A stretch of 64,000 nt of DNA from Lentisalinibacter sediminis (GCF_040706615.1 NZ_JAPDRF010000001.1:124001-188000), one strand, 5' to 3'. Shown: positions 50,574-60,650, counted from the stretch's first letter. Program-made: numbers and translations. Notes: a model not told the origin generated them from the letters alone.

Positions 50574-53006
50574 TTGTTCTCGTCCGATCGGCATTCGACT
50601 CCGGATCGCGCCGCCCGCCCGCGGCTACGCGGCGGCTGGCTCTTTCTCGCGCTGGCCCTGCTGTCGACGGCAGCTGTGACGGCGAGGGCCGAGGAGTTCG
50701 TGGTGCGCGACATGCGGGTGGAAGGCCTGCAGCGCATCTCCGAGGGCACCGTGTTTAACTACCTGCCGATCAATCTCGGCGACATGCTGACGCCGCAGCG
50801 GGTGCGCGAGGCCATCCGCGCCCTGTACCGGCAGGGGCTGTTCGAGGACATCGCCTTCCGGCGCGACGGCGACACGCTGGTGATCGAGGTGGAGGAGCGG
50901 CCCTCCATCGCCGAGTTCACCATCGAGGGCAACAAGGACATCAAGACCGAGGACCTGATGGAGTCGCTGCGCGGCGTGGGGCTCGCACGTGGCAAGACCT
51001 TCGACCGCTCCGTGCTGGACGAGGTGACCCGCTTCCTGACCGAGCAGTACTACAGCCGCGGCAAGTACGGCGTCTCGGTCGTCGCGAATGTGGCGGACCG
51101 GCCCAACAACCAGGTGGCCATCTCCATCGACGTGAAGGAGGGCGAGCGCGCCCGTATCCGCCAGATCAACATCGTCGGCAACGAGGAATTCAGGGACGAG
51201 GAAATCCGCGACCAGTTCGAACTGCAGACGCCGAACTGGCTCTCGTTCATCCGTCAGGACGACCGCTACGCCAAGGAATCGCTGTCCGGCGACCTGGAGA
51301 GCCTGCGCTCGTTCTACATGGACCGGGGCTTCGCGGACTTCCAGGTGGAGTCCACCCAGGTGGCGATCAGCCCGGACAGGAAAGACATCTACATCACGAT
51401 CAACGTGCGTGAGGGCGAGCGCTACGAGATCTCGAACATCAAGCTGGCGGGCGAGATGGTGGTGCCGCGGGAGGAGCTGGAGCGGCTGATCCTCGCGAGC
51501 CCCGGCGAGACCTTCAACCTGCAGCGGCTCACCCAGACCTCGGAGCTGATCTCCTTCCGCCTGGGCGCCGACGGCTATGCCCAGGCGGAGGTGGAGCCCG
51601 TGCCGGACCTGGACCGGGAGAACAAGCTCGCCGACGTCACGATCTACATCGAACCCAACAACCGGGTCTATGTCCGGCGCATCAACTTCAACGGCATCGA
51701 CAGCGTGGCCGACGAGGTGCTGCGCCGGGAGATGCGCCAGATGGAGGGGGGCTATCTCTCCAACACCCTGGTGGACCGCTCGAAGGTCCGCCTGCAGCGA
51801 CTGCCCTACATCGAAGAAGTGCAGGTCGATACCGCGCCCGTGCCCGGCACCCCGGACCTGGTGGATGTGAACTACGACCTGAAGTACGGCCTGCCGGGCC
51901 AGTTCGGCGGCGGCGTCGGCTACTCCGAAGCCCAGAAGCTGATCCTGAACGGCAACTTCGTGCACTCGAATTTCCTCGGCACCGGCAACCGGGTGGCCGC
52001 CGAGATCAACTCGGGGCGGTTCAGCACGGCCTACAGCATCTCGTACACGGATCCCTACCGGACCATCGACGGCGTCCGGCGCACGCTGTCCGTGGGCTAC
52101 CGCGACATCACCCAGTTCACCTCGTCCGCGTCGGACTTCTCCACCGAGACGCTCACGGCCGGCATCGACTACGGCTACCCGATCACCGAGTATCAGACGC
52201 TGTCCTTCGGCCTGGCGCTGCAGGACGCCGAGCTCGTCGCCTCCAGTTTCAGCACCCGGCAGGCCCAGGAGTGGGTGCTGAACAACGGCAATCCGCGGGT
52301 GGAGGATCTCGGCAACGGCAGCGCCCTGTTCGTGACCGATTTCAAGACGGTGGAACTGGTAGCCGGCTGGACCTATGACAGCCGCAACCGGGCCATCTTC
52401 GCCGACCGGGGCACGCGCCAGCGCTTCATCGTCTCCGCCGCGGTGCCGGGCAGTGACGTCGAGTACTACACCGCGCGCTACGACCTGCTGAAGTACTTCC
52501 CGATCACGCGCAACTGGATCGTCTCCTTCGCCTCGGAGTTCGCCTTCGGCGAGGGCATCAACGAGACGACGGCGCTGCCGCCCTACAAGCAGTTCTACGC
52601 CGGCGGGCCGGGCTCGGTGCGCGGCTTCGCCGAGTCGGACCTGGGCCCGATCGACAGCTTCGGCAATCCCTACGGCGGCAACCTTTTGGTCACGAGCCAG
52701 CTTGAGCTTATAATTCCGGCGCCGGAGGCCCTTCGTGGCCGCACGCGCTTCAGCCTGTTCTATGACATCGGCAACGTATTCAACACGGGAGAGGTCGGCT
52801 TCACCGACAGGCTCGGCGACCCGATCACTTATGACTTCGAATCGGGCGAGTTGCGGCAGTCCGTCGGCATCGCTGCCGAGTGGCTGGCACCGCTGGGCCT
52901 CTTCCGCTTCAGTTATGCGTTGCCGCTGAACGAGGTCTCGGCCACCGATCGCCTCTTCGGTGATCGGGTCGAGCGCTTTCAGTTTTCGATCGGAAACGCA
53001 TTTTGA
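50574..53006 (+). CDS. bamA: Outer membrane protein assembly factor BamA
   Basis: This 810-residue outer-membrane protein inserts beta-barrels into the outer membrane. A signal peptide (cleaved near ARA-EEF) is followed by five POTRA domains (about residues 40-420: VEGLQRISEGTVFNYLPINL, FTIEGNKDIKTEDLM). A 16-strand barrel follows, with the conserved loop-6 motif VRGFAESDLGP, ending in FQFSIGNAF with the terminal Phe. TTG 50574, with AAGGA nine bases upstream, is the best start. It is followed by skp after 26 bp. Confidence 0.95.
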   Translation: MFSSDRHSTPDRAARPRLRGGWLFLALALLSTAAVTARAEEFVVRDMRVEGLQRISEGTVFNYLPINLGDMLTPQRVREAIRALYRQGLFEDIAFRRDGDTLVIEVEERPSIAEFTIEGNKDIKTEDLMESLRGVGLARGKTFDRSVLDEVTRFLTEQYYSRGKYGVSVVANVADRPNNQVAISIDVKEGERARIRQINIVGNEEFRDEEIRDQFELQTPNWLSFIRQDDRYAKESLSGDLESLRSFYMDRGFADFQVESTQVAISPDRKDIYITINVREGERYEISNIKLAGEMVVPREELERLILASPGETFNLQRLTQTSELISFRLGADGYAQAEVEPVPDLDRENKLADVTIYIEPNNRVYVRRINFNGIDSVADEVLRREMRQMEGGYLSNTLVDRSKVRLQRLPYIEEVQVDTAPVPGTPDLVDVNYDLKYGLPGQFGGGVGYSEAQKLILNGNFVHSNFLGTGNRVAAEINSGRFSTAYSISYTDPYRTIDGVRRTLSVGYRDITQFTSSASDFSTETLTAGIDYGYPITEYQTLSFGLALQDAELVASSFSTRQAQEWVLNNGNPRVEDLGNGSALFVTDFKTVELVAGWTYDSRNRAIFADRGTRQRFIVSAAVPGSDVEYYTARYDLLKYFPITRNWIVSFASEFAFGEGINETTALPPYKQFYAGGPGSVRGFAESDLGPIDSFGNPYGGNLLVTSQLELIIPAPEALRGRTRFSLFYDIGNVFNTGEVGFTDRLGDPITYDFESGELRQSVGIAAEWLAPLGLFRFSYALPLNEVSATDRLFGDRVERFQFSIGNAF

Positions 53007-53032
53007 CACCTCTTTCAAGCATGGGAAACGGT

Positions 53033-53590
53033 ATGAAATTCAAGACCCACCAAGGACCCCTGGGATTCTCCATCCTCGCACTGGCACTCCTCGCATTGGC
53101 GACGCCCCTGTCCCACGCCTGGGCGCAGTCCAGCCTCAAGATCGGGGTGGTCTCACTGCCGCGCCTCCTGAAGGAAGCGCCCCAGGCACAGGCATCCATG
53201 GCGGAGCTGCAGCAGGAGTTCGCGCCGAGAGAGCGCAGCATCCGTGCCAAGCAGGAGGAGTTCCAGAGCCGCAGCGAGCAGGTGCAGCGCGACCTCGCGG
53301 TGATGAGCGAGGAGGAGAGACGCGCGGCCGAGCGCGAGCTGCGGGAGTCCCAGCGTGACAGCCAGCGTCTGCTGGAGGAGTTCCGCGAGGATTACAACCT
53401 GCGCGTGAACGAGGAACTCGGCAAGCTGCAGCGCTCGCTGCTGAAGGAAGTGCAGGACTACGCCCGCGCGTCCGGCTACGATCTCATCGTCGGCGACGGC
53501 GTGCTGTATGCGAGCGACGTGGTGAACATCACCGACGAGATCCTGCGCAAGCTGCAGGCCAACTTCGACGCCGGCTCCGCTTCCGAGTAG
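53033..53590 (+). CDS. skp: Periplasmic chaperone Skp/OmpH
   Basis: This 185-residue exported chaperone keeps unfolded outer-membrane proteins soluble on their way to BamA. It has a signal peptide (through SHAWAQ), a short N-terminal strand (SLKIGVVSLPRLLKEAPQAQ), a long charged coiled coil (about residues 60-145) and a closing strand with YDLIVGDGVLYAS. ATG 53033 is preferred, although ATG 53021 and an earlier start are in frame. It is between bamA and lpxD, as expected. Confidence 0.9.
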   Translation: MKFKTHQGPLGFSILALALLALATPLSHAWAQSSLKIGVVSLPRLLKEAPQAQASMAELQQEFAPRERSIRAKQEEFQSRSEQVQRDLAVMSEEERRAAERELRESQRDSQRLLEEFREDYNLRVNEELGKLQRSLLKEVQDYARASGYDLIVGDGVLYASDVVNITDEILRKLQANFDAGSASE

Positions 53591-53624
53591 GCGCGGCGGC
53601 CCGCACGGTGACGGGGCCGACGGC

Positions 53625-54671
53625 GTGAGCCTGTCGCTCGGCGAGATCGCTGCCCGGTTCGGCTGCGAACTGCACGGCGACCCGGACGTCGCCGTCGGCC
53701 GGGTGGCCACCCTGGCCAACGCCGGGCCGGACGCCGTCTCTTTTCTCGCCAACCCCGCCTATCGTTCCGCCCTGGCCGGCACGGCCGCGGGCGCCGTGCT
53801 GCTCGCCGCCGCTGAGGCCGACGGCTGCCCGGTGCCGGCACTGGTCTGCGCCGATCCCTACGTGACCTATGCCCGGGTGGCGTCGCTGCTGTATCCGCCG
53901 CGGCTGCCAGAGCCCGGCGTGAGCGGCTCGGCCACGGTGGATGATTCGGCCGTCGTAGCCGCTTCCGCCGCGGTGGGGCCGGGCGCGCGCATCGGCCCGG
54001 GCGTCGTACTCGGCGAGCACGTGGCCGTCGGGCCCAACTCGGTCGTGGAAGCCGACTGCCGGCTGGGCGAAGGCACGCGACTGCTTGCCAGCGTTACGCT
54101 CTGCCACGGGGTGCGCCTCGGCGCCCGCTGCCTGATCCACCCGGGAGCGGTAATCGGTGCCGACGGTTTCGGTATCGCCCGCGCGCCGGAGGGCTGGATC
54201 AAGGTGCCCCAGGTGGGTTCGGTCACCATCGGCGACGATGTGGAGATCGGCGCCAACAGCTGCGTGGACCGGGGTGCCATCGAGGACACCGTGATCGGCG
54301 ACGGCGTCAGGATCGATAACCTGGTGCAGATAGCGCACAATGTTCGCATCGGCGAACACTCCGCTCTGGCCGCGATGGTGGGCATCGCCGGCAGCACGGA
54401 AGTCGGCAAGCGCTGCCTGTTCGGGGGGGCCTCCGGCGCGGTAGGGCACGTGAAAATCGCCGACGACGTAATCCTTGGCGGCCGTTGCATGGTCACCAGC
54501 GACATCCGCGAGCCCGGCATGTACGGCAGCGCGATGCCGCACCAGGAGATCGGCACATACCGCAGGAACGTGGCCCGCTTCCGCCAGCTCGACCGTATGG
54601 CGCGCAGGCTCAAGCAGTTAGAGAAGGCGCTCGGCATTGGAAAAGGCATTGGAAGAAAAGGATCCGACTGA
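53625..54671 (+). CDS. lpxD: UDP-3-O-acyl-glucosamine N-acyltransferase LpxD
   Basis: This 348-residue acyltransferase adds the N-linked hydroxyacyl chain in lipid A synthesis. It has an N-terminal uridine-binding domain (about residues 1-100), a left-handed beta-helix of hexapeptide repeats (VGPGARIGPGVVLGEHVAVG) and the catalytic histidine region DNLVQIAHNVRIGEHS. A C-terminal helical end with RRLKQLEKAL follows. The start is GTG 53625. Its last 35 bp overlap fabZ. Confidence 0.95.
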   Translation: MSLSLGEIAARFGCELHGDPDVAVGRVATLANAGPDAVSFLANPAYRSALAGTAAGAVLLAAAEADGCPVPALVCADPYVTYARVASLLYPPRLPEPGVSGSATVDDSAVVAASAAVGPGARIGPGVVLGEHVAVGPNSVVEADCRLGEGTRLLASVTLCHGVRLGARCLIHPGAVIGADGFGIARAPEGWIKVPQVGSVTIGDDVEIGANSCVDRGAIEDTVIGDGVRIDNLVQIAHNVRIGEHSALAAMVGIAGSTEVGKRCLFGGASGAVGHVKIADDVILGGRCMVTSDIREPGMYGSAMPHQEIGTYRRNVARFRQLDRMARRLKQLEKALGIGKGIGRKGSD

Positions 54672-55110
54672 GTTCTCGCGGATCGATATCCGCGGCATCA
54701 TGGAGCTGCTGCCCCACCGTTATCCGTTTCTCCTGGTAGACAGGGTGCTGGAGAACGACAAAGGCAAGCGGCTCGTGGCGGTGAAGAACGTCACCATCAA
54801 CGAGGAGTTCTTCGAAGGCCACTTCCAGGGCCGGCCGGTCATGCCGGGCGTGCTGATCATCGAGGCGCTGGCGCAGGCCACCGGGCTGCTGACGTTCACC
54901 TCCTTCGATTCCCCGGACTCCGGCAACGTGTATTTTCTGGTGGGCATCGACAAGGCCCGCTTCCGCCGGCCGGTGGTGCCCGGGGATCAGCTACGCCTGG
55001 AAGTGAGCCTGACGCGGCGCATCCGCAACGTGGTGCGCTTCCGTGGCACCGCCACCGTGGACGGGGAGACCGCGGCCGAGGTGGAGCTGATGTGCGCACC
55101 GGGGCGCTGA
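54637..55110 (+). CDS. fabZ: 3-hydroxyacyl-ACP dehydratase FabZ
   Basis: This 157-residue hot-dog-fold enzyme dehydrates 3-hydroxyacyl-ACP in fatty acid synthesis and competes with LpxA/LpxD for substrate. Motifs are IMELLPHRYPFLLVDRVLE, FEGHFQGRPVMPGVL (catalytic His) and IIEALAQATGLL (catalytic Glu). TTG 54637, behind GAGAAGG, lies inside the end of lpxD, giving a 35-bp overlap. A shorter start (for example at IRGIMELL) is possible if that overlap is not used. Confidence 0.94.
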   Translation: MEKALEEKDPTEFSRIDIRGIMELLPHRYPFLLVDRVLENDKGKRLVAVKNVTINEEFFEGHFQGRPVMPGVLIIEALAQATGLLTFTSFDSPDSGNVYFLVGIDKARFRRPVVPGDQLRLEVSLTRRIRNVVRFRGTATVDGETAAEVELMCAPGR

Positions 55111-55121
55111 CGGACCAGGGG

Positions 55122-55895
55122 ATGGGCATCCACGAGACCGCCATCATCGATCCGTCGGTCCGCATCGACGACGACGTGGAGATCGGACCGTACAGCATCG
55201 TCGGTCCGGACGTGGAGATCGGCGCGGGTACGCACATCGGTCCGCACGTGGTCATCCGCGGCCCCACCCGTATCGGCCGGGACAACCGTATCTTTCAGTT
55301 CGCCTCGCTGGGCGACGATCCCCAGGACAAGAAATACGCGGGCGAGGACACGCGGCTCGAGATCGGCGACCGCAACACCATCCGCGAGTATTGCAGCATC
55401 AACCGGGGCACGGCCCAGGACGTCGGTGTGACGCGCATCGGTGACGACAACTGGCTGATGGCCTACGTCCACATCGCCCACGACTGCCAGGTGGGCAGCA
55501 ACGTGATCATGGCCAACAACGCCACGCTGGCCGGTCACGTGCAGGTGGGCGACTGGGCCATCTTCGCCGGCTTCTCCGGCGCCCATCAGTTCTGCCGCGT
55601 CGGCGCCCACTGCTTCCTCGGCATGTACGCCGGCGTCTCCAAGGACGTGCCGGCCTACGTCATGGTGATGGGCCAGCCGGGCGAGCCCCGCGGCATCAAC
55701 GCCGAAGGACTGAAGCGCAGGGGATTCACGAAGGAGCAGATCCGCAACATCCGCGAGGCCTATCGCATCCTCTACCGCAGCGGGCAGAAACTCGCCGAGG
55801 CGCTGGAGACGCTCAGCACGCTGGCCGCGGAACAGCCGGAACTCCTGCCCATGGTGGAGTCCATCCGCTCCTCGGAGCGGAGCATCATCCGCTGA
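55122..55895 (+). CDS. lpxA: UDP-GlcNAc acyltransferase LpxA
   Basis: This 257-residue trimer catalyses the first step of lipid A synthesis, O-acylation of UDP-GlcNAc. A beta-helix of hexapeptide repeats (VEIGPYSIVGPDVEIGAGTH) contains the catalytic histidine in YVHIAHDCQVGSNV. The family motifs AGFSGAHQFCRVGAH and GQPGEPRGINAEGLKRRGF follow. ATG 55122, with GGACCAGGGG upstream, gives the normal length. A GTG at 55092 would overlap fabZ and is less likely. Confidence 0.95.
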   Translation: MGIHETAIIDPSVRIDDDVEIGPYSIVGPDVEIGAGTHIGPHVVIRGPTRIGRDNRIFQFASLGDDPQDKKYAGEDTRLEIGDRNTIREYCSINRGTAQDVGVTRIGDDNWLMAYVHIAHDCQVGSNVIMANNATLAGHVQVGDWAIFAGFSGAHQFCRVGAHCFLGMYAGVSKDVPAYVMVMGQPGEPRGINAEGLKRRGFTKEQIRNIREAYRILYRSGQKLAEALETLSTLAAEQPELLPMVESIRSSERSIIR

Positions 55896-55902
55896 TCGGG
55901 GC

Positions 55903-57099
55903 GTGGCGCGCGAGTCAGGCAGCCCGCTCATCGCCGTCGTCGCCGGCGAGGCTTCGGGGGATCGGCTCGGCGCCGGACTGATCGCCGCCATCCGCGAACG
56001 CTGCCCCGACGCCCGCTTCGAGGGCGTGGCCGGGCCGGCCATGCGCGAGGCCGGCTGCGAGGTACTGTTCGACACGGACGCGCTGGCGGTGATGGGCATC
56101 GCCGAGGTCCTCGGCCATCTGCCCCGCCTGTTCTCCATCCGCCGCTCGCTGGTGCGCCGCTGGTCCGCCGCACCTCCGGATCTGCTGGTGGGCATCGACG
56201 CGCCGGATTTCAATCTGGGACTGGAGAAGAAGCTCCGCCGCCGCGGGGTCATCACCGTGCAGTACGTCAGCCCCTCGGTCTGGGCCTGGCGGCCACGGCG
56301 GCTGAAGAAGATCCGCAAGGCCTGCGACCGGGTCCTCTGCCTGCTGCCGTTCGAGAAGCGCTTCTATGACGAACGCGGCCTGGATGCCGTGTTCGTCGGC
56401 CATCCCCGGGCCGAGACCATTCCGCGGCAGCCGGATGCCGCCGCCGCCCGCCGCGAGCTCGGGCTGACGAATGGCGGGGGCAATGGCGAAGGCCGCGGCG
56501 AGGTGGTGGCGCTGCTGCCGGGCAGCCGCGCCGGCGAGGTGGGGCGGCTGGCGCCGCACTTCATCCGTACGGCGCAATGGCTGGCCCGCCGGCGGCCGGG
56601 CATCCGCTTCGTGGCCGCGCTGGCCGGCGCCGGCGCCCGCTCGGCGTTCGAGGCGGCACTGGCGGAGGTGGCGCCCGACCTGCCCGTGACGCTCTGCGAC
56701 AGCGGCGTGGACCTGCCGCTGGCCGCCTGCGACGCCGCCCTCGTGACCTCGGGGACGGCTACCCTGGAAGCGGCGCTGTACGGCCGCCCGATGGTGGTGG
56801 CCTACCGGCTGTCGCCGACCACGCTGGCACTGGTGCGGTCGCTGAATCTCATCCGGGTGGAGAATTTCGCGCTGCCTAACCTGCTGGCGGGGCGCACGCT
56901 GGTGCCCGAATTCCTGCAGGAAGAGGCCGTGGCGGAGCGCATGGGACCGGCGCTGGCGGCCTGGCTGGACGATCCGGAGCGCCGCACCGTGGCCGAACGC
57001 GAGTTTGCTAGAATCCACGCAGAACTCGCCCGGGGAGCCGACGGCCTGGCAGCGCAGGCGGTGCTGGAGATGTTGCCGGGCGCGGGGTGTGGCCAGTGA
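55903..57099 (+). CDS. lpxB: Lipid-A-disaccharide synthase LpxB
   Basis: This 398-residue glycosyltransferase (GT19) joins UDP-2,3-diacylglucosamine and lipid X. Signatures are VVAGEASGDRLGAGLIAAIR, VGIDAPDFNLGLEKKLRRRG, VQYVSPSVWAWRPRRLKKI, LLPGSRAGEVGRLAP and LVTSGTATLEAALYGRPMVV. The start is GTG 55903, 7 bp after lpxA. Its stop overlaps the dnaE start by GTGA, leaving no room for rnhB, which often lies here. Confidence 0.95.
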   Translation: MARESGSPLIAVVAGEASGDRLGAGLIAAIRERCPDARFEGVAGPAMREAGCEVLFDTDALAVMGIAEVLGHLPRLFSIRRSLVRRWSAAPPDLLVGIDAPDFNLGLEKKLRRRGVITVQYVSPSVWAWRPRRLKKIRKACDRVLCLLPFEKRFYDERGLDAVFVGHPRAETIPRQPDAAAARRELGLTNGGGNGEGRGEVVALLPGSRAGEVGRLAPHFIRTAQWLARRRPGIRFVAALAGAGARSAFEAALAEVAPDLPVTLCDSGVDLPLAACDAALVTSGTATLEAALYGRPMVVAYRLSPTTLALVRSLNLIRVENFALPNLLAGRTLVPEFLQEEAVAERMGPALAAWLDDPERRTVAEREFARIHAELARGADGLAAQAVLEMLPGAGCGQ

Positions 57100-60000
57100 A
57101 ACCGTTCGTCCATCTGCATCTGCATACCGAGTATTCGCTGGTGGACAGCGTCGTGCGGATCGCGCCGCTGATGTCCGCCGTCGCCGACCACGGCATGCCG
57201 GCGGTCGCACTCACCGACCAGAGCAACCTGTTCGCGCTGGTGAAGTTCTACCGGAGCGCGCTCGCCCGGGGCGTCAAGCCGCTGATCGGTCTGGACCTGC
57301 TGCTCGCCGACGAGGACGATCCGCAGCGCCCGAGCCACCTGGTGCTGCTGTGCCAGAACCGGGCCGGCTACCGCAACCTGACGCGCCTGGTGACGCGTAC
57401 CTACCTGGAGGGTCAGTACCGGGGCGTGCCCATGGCCCGGCGCGAGTGGCTGGATACGGACACGACCGCCGGTCTGATCGCGCTTTCCGGCGGCATCCAG
57501 GGCGACATCGGCCGCGCCGTGATCTCGGGCCGCGAGGACCTGGTGGCCGAGCGCAGCGAGCACTGGGCGCGGCTGTTCCCGGATCGTTTCTACCTGGAAG
57601 TGACGCGCACCGGGCGGCCGGGCGAGGACGCCTGCCTGGCGGAGGCCGTGCGCCTGGGTGACCGCCTCGGACTGCCGCTGGTGGCCACCAATGACGTGCG
57701 TTTCCTCGCCGCGGACGACTACGATGCCCACGAGGCCCGCGTTTGCATACACCAGGGCCGCACCCTGGAAGACGGCGACCGTCCCCAGGACTACAGCGAC
57801 CGCCAGTACCTGCGCAGCGCGGAGGAGATGGCGGAACTGTTCGCCGACCTGCCCGAGGCGCTCGCCAACAGCGTGCAGATCGCGCGGCGCTGCAACGTGG
57901 AGATGCGCCTGGGCGAGAGTTTCCTGCCGGAGTTCCCGGTGCCGGCGGGTCGGACCACGGATGAGCACCTGCGCCTGGAGGCGGCCGCGCGGCTGGAGGA
58001 GAAGCTGGCTGCAGGCGCGCTGCGGGGCGGCAGCCGGGCCGACTACGAGGCGCGGCTCGAGCGCGAACTGGAAGTCATCTGCAGCATGGGCTTCCCGGGC
58101 TACTTCCTGATCGTGGCGGACTTCATCCGCTGGGCGCGGGAGAACGGCGTGCCGGTCGGGCCCGGCCGGGGCTCCGGGGCCGGTTCACTGGTGGCCTGGG
58201 TGCTCGGCATCACCGACCTGGACCCGCTGGAACACGATCTGCTGTTCGAGCGCTTCCTGAACCCGGAACGGGTCTCCATGCCTGACTTCGACGTGGACTT
58301 CTGCATGGAGGGCCGCGACCGGGTCATCGACTACGTGGCCGAGCGCTACGGCCGCGATCAGGTCTCCCAGATCATCACCTACGGCACCATGGCCGCGAAG
58401 GCCGTCGTGCGTGACGCCGGCCGGGTGCTCGGTCATCCCTACGGTTTCGTGGACCGCATCGCCAAACTGATCCCGTTCGAGCTCGGCATCACACTGGACA
58501 AGGCGCTGGAGCAGGAACCGGAACTGGCCCAGCTCCATCGCGACGACGAGGAGGTGCGCGGGGTCATCGATCTGGCGCGCAAACTCGAGGGCCTGGTGCG
58601 CAACGCCGGCAAGCACGCCGGCGGCGTGGTGATCGCCCCCACCACACTCACCGACTTCGCCCCGCTGTACTGCGAGGAGGGCGGACACAACGTCGTCACC
58701 CAGTTCGACAAGGACGACGTAGAGGCGGCGGGTCTGGTCAAGTTCGACTTCCTCGGGCTGCGCACCCTGACCGTGATCGACCGCGCCGTGGATAACGTGA
58801 ATGCTGAACGGCGGCGCGTGGGCGAGCCGCCTGTGGACATCGGCGAGATGGCGATGGACGACGCGCAGACCTTCGAGCTGCTGCGCGCCTGCCGCACCAC
58901 CGCCGTGTTCCAGCTCGAATCCCGCGGCATGAAGGACCTCATAAAGCGCCTGCAGCCGGACTCCTTCGAGGATCTCGTGGCGCTGGTGGCGCTGTTCCGG
59001 CCGGGGCCCCTGCAGTCGGGCATGGTGGACGACTTCATCGCGCGCAAGCACGGCGATCAGAATGCGGTGATCGACTACCTGCACCCGGACCTGGAGGCGG
59101 TGCTGAAGCCCACCTACGGGGTGATCCTGTACCAGGAGCAGGTCATGCAGATCGCCCAGGTGCTGGCCGGCTATACGCTGGGCGGCGCCGACCTGCTGCG
59201 CCGCGCCATGGGCAAGAAGAAGCCCGAGGAAATGGCCAAGCAGCGGGAGGTGTTCGTCAGCGGCGCGGAGGCCCGCGGCGTCGAGACCGCCACGGCCACC
59301 CACATCTTCGACCTGATGGAGAAGTTCGCGGGCTACGGCTTCAACAAGAGCCACTCCGCCGCCTACGCGGTGCTGTCCTACCAGACGGCGTGGCTGAAGG
59401 CCCATTATCCGGCGGCCTTCATGGCCGCCGTGATGTCCACGGACATGGACCACACCGACAAGCTCGTCTCGCTGAAGGACGACTGCCGTGAGCTGGGCAT
59501 CGAGATCGAGCCGCCGGACGTGAACCGCTCGGAATTCGCCTTCGGCGTCTCCCGCGGCGAAGCCATCCGCTACGGCCTGGGCGCCATCAAGGGCGTCGGC
59601 CGCGGCGCGGTGGAGTCCATCGTCGCGGAGCGCGAGGCGAACGGCCCATACCGGGATCTGATGGAGTTCTGCCGCCGGGCGGATCTGGAACGGGTGAACC
59701 GGCGCACGCTGGAGGCGCTGGTCAAGTCGGGCGCCCTGGACGTCATCGGTGCCAATCGCCGCACGCTGATGACCCAGCTGCCGGAGGCGGTGAAGAGCGC
59801 CGAGCAGCAGGCGCGCGCGTCGGCCGCTGGCCAGGACGACCTGTTCGGGCTGCCGACGGCCGCGCCGCCGCGGCCGACGCCGCAGGCGAGCCCGCAGCTC
59901 GCGGAGTGGAACGAGCAGGAACGACTGGCGGCGGAGAAAGAGAGCCTGGGCCTGTATCTCACCGGCCACCCCTTCCACTCGGTCGCCGGCGACGCCCGCC

Positions 60001-60650
60001 ATTTCACCTCCGGCACCCTGCGCGACATCGCCTCCGCCCGGCCGCCCAGCACGGACAACGGCGAGCGGGACTATTCCCAGTCCCGCCGGGAAGTCGTCGT
60101 GGCCGGCCTGATCATCGATATCCGCAAGCGTGGCAACCGGGTCACGGTCGTGCTGGACGACGACACCGGCCGCATCGAGACGAGCCTGTTCTCCGAGGCC
60201 TTCATGGAGAACCGGCACCTGCTGGTGAAGGACCACATCATCGTGGTCGAGGGTCGCATGCGCTACGACGAGTTCATCGACGGCTGGACCGTGGTGGCGA
60301 AGACCGTGCGCGACATCGACCGGGTGATCGAGGAGCGGGCCCGGCATCTGGTGCTCTCGCTGGACGTGAACGGCAGCGGTCGGGAGGTGCTGAACAGCCT
60401 GCACGAGATTCTGCTCCCCTATCGTAACGGGCCGGGCAACGGGCCTGCCGGCGGTCCGGGCGACGGCCAGGGCAACCGGGCGCGCTGCGACGTGGCGGTG
60501 CAGTACGTCGGCAGCGACGCCACCGTGCGGCTGAATCTGGGAGAAGACTGGTGCATCCGCCCGACCCGGGACCTCAGGGACAAGCTCGAGGATCTGCTCG
60601 GACGCGGCGGCGTGCGGCTGGTCTACGCCGCGGATCAGCCGTCTTTGTAG
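57096..60650 (+). CDS. dnaE: DNA polymerase III alpha subunit DnaE
   Basis: This 1184-residue replicative polymerase has an N-terminal PHP domain (FVHLHLHTEYSLVDSVVRIA). The catalytic palm carries the aspartates in MPDFDVDFCMEGRDRVIDY and GPGRGSGAGSLVAWVLGITD. The fingers contain YGTMAAKAVVRDAGRVLGHP. A helix-hairpin-helix tail, an OB-fold (about residues 1000-1080, VVVAGLIIDIRKRGNRVTVV) and a C-terminal tau-binding domain follow. GTG 57096, overlapping the lpxB stop, gives the usual KPFVHLHLHTEYS start; GTG 57087 is an alternative. Confidence 0.96.
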   Translation: MKPFVHLHLHTEYSLVDSVVRIAPLMSAVADHGMPAVALTDQSNLFALVKFYRSALARGVKPLIGLDLLLADEDDPQRPSHLVLLCQNRAGYRNLTRLVTRTYLEGQYRGVPMARREWLDTDTTAGLIALSGGIQGDIGRAVISGREDLVAERSEHWARLFPDRFYLEVTRTGRPGEDACLAEAVRLGDRLGLPLVATNDVRFLAADDYDAHEARVCIHQGRTLEDGDRPQDYSDRQYLRSAEEMAELFADLPEALANSVQIARRCNVEMRLGESFLPEFPVPAGRTTDEHLRLEAAARLEEKLAAGALRGGSRADYEARLERELEVICSMGFPGYFLIVADFIRWARENGVPVGPGRGSGAGSLVAWVLGITDLDPLEHDLLFERFLNPERVSMPDFDVDFCMEGRDRVIDYVAERYGRDQVSQIITYGTMAAKAVVRDAGRVLGHPYGFVDRIAKLIPFELGITLDKALEQEPELAQLHRDDEEVRGVIDLARKLEGLVRNAGKHAGGVVIAPTTLTDFAPLYCEEGGHNVVTQFDKDDVEAAGLVKFDFLGLRTLTVIDRAVDNVNAERRRVGEPPVDIGEMAMDDAQTFELLRACRTTAVFQLESRGMKDLIKRLQPDSFEDLVALVALFRPGPLQSGMVDDFIARKHGDQNAVIDYLHPDLEAVLKPTYGVILYQEQVMQIAQVLAGYTLGGADLLRRAMGKKKPEEMAKQREVFVSGAEARGVETATATHIFDLMEKFAGYGFNKSHSAAYAVLSYQTAWLKAHYPAAFMAAVMSTDMDHTDKLVSLKDDCRELGIEIEPPDVNRSEFAFGVSRGEAIRYGLGAIKGVGRGAVESIVAEREANGPYRDLMEFCRRADLERVNRRTLEALVKSGALDVIGANRRTLMTQLPEAVKSAEQQARASAAGQDDLFGLPTAAPPRPTPQASPQLAEWNEQERLAAEKESLGLYLTGHPFHSVAGDARHFTSGTLRDIASARPPSTDNGERDYSQSRREVVVAGLIIDIRKRGNRVTVVLDDDTGRIETSLFSEAFMENRHLLVKDHIIVVEGRMRYDEFIDGWTVVAKTVRDIDRVIEERARHLVLSLDVNGSGREVLNSLHEILLPYRNGPGNGPAGGPGDGQGNRARCDVAVQYVGSDATVRLNLGEDWCIRPTRDLRDKLEDLLGRGGVRLVYAADQPSL

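Noticed and set aside
50625..53018. A 797-codon open frame on the minus strand opposite bamA
   Set aside because: Antisense to a complete BamA; composition-driven, with no recognisable domain or ribosome binding site.
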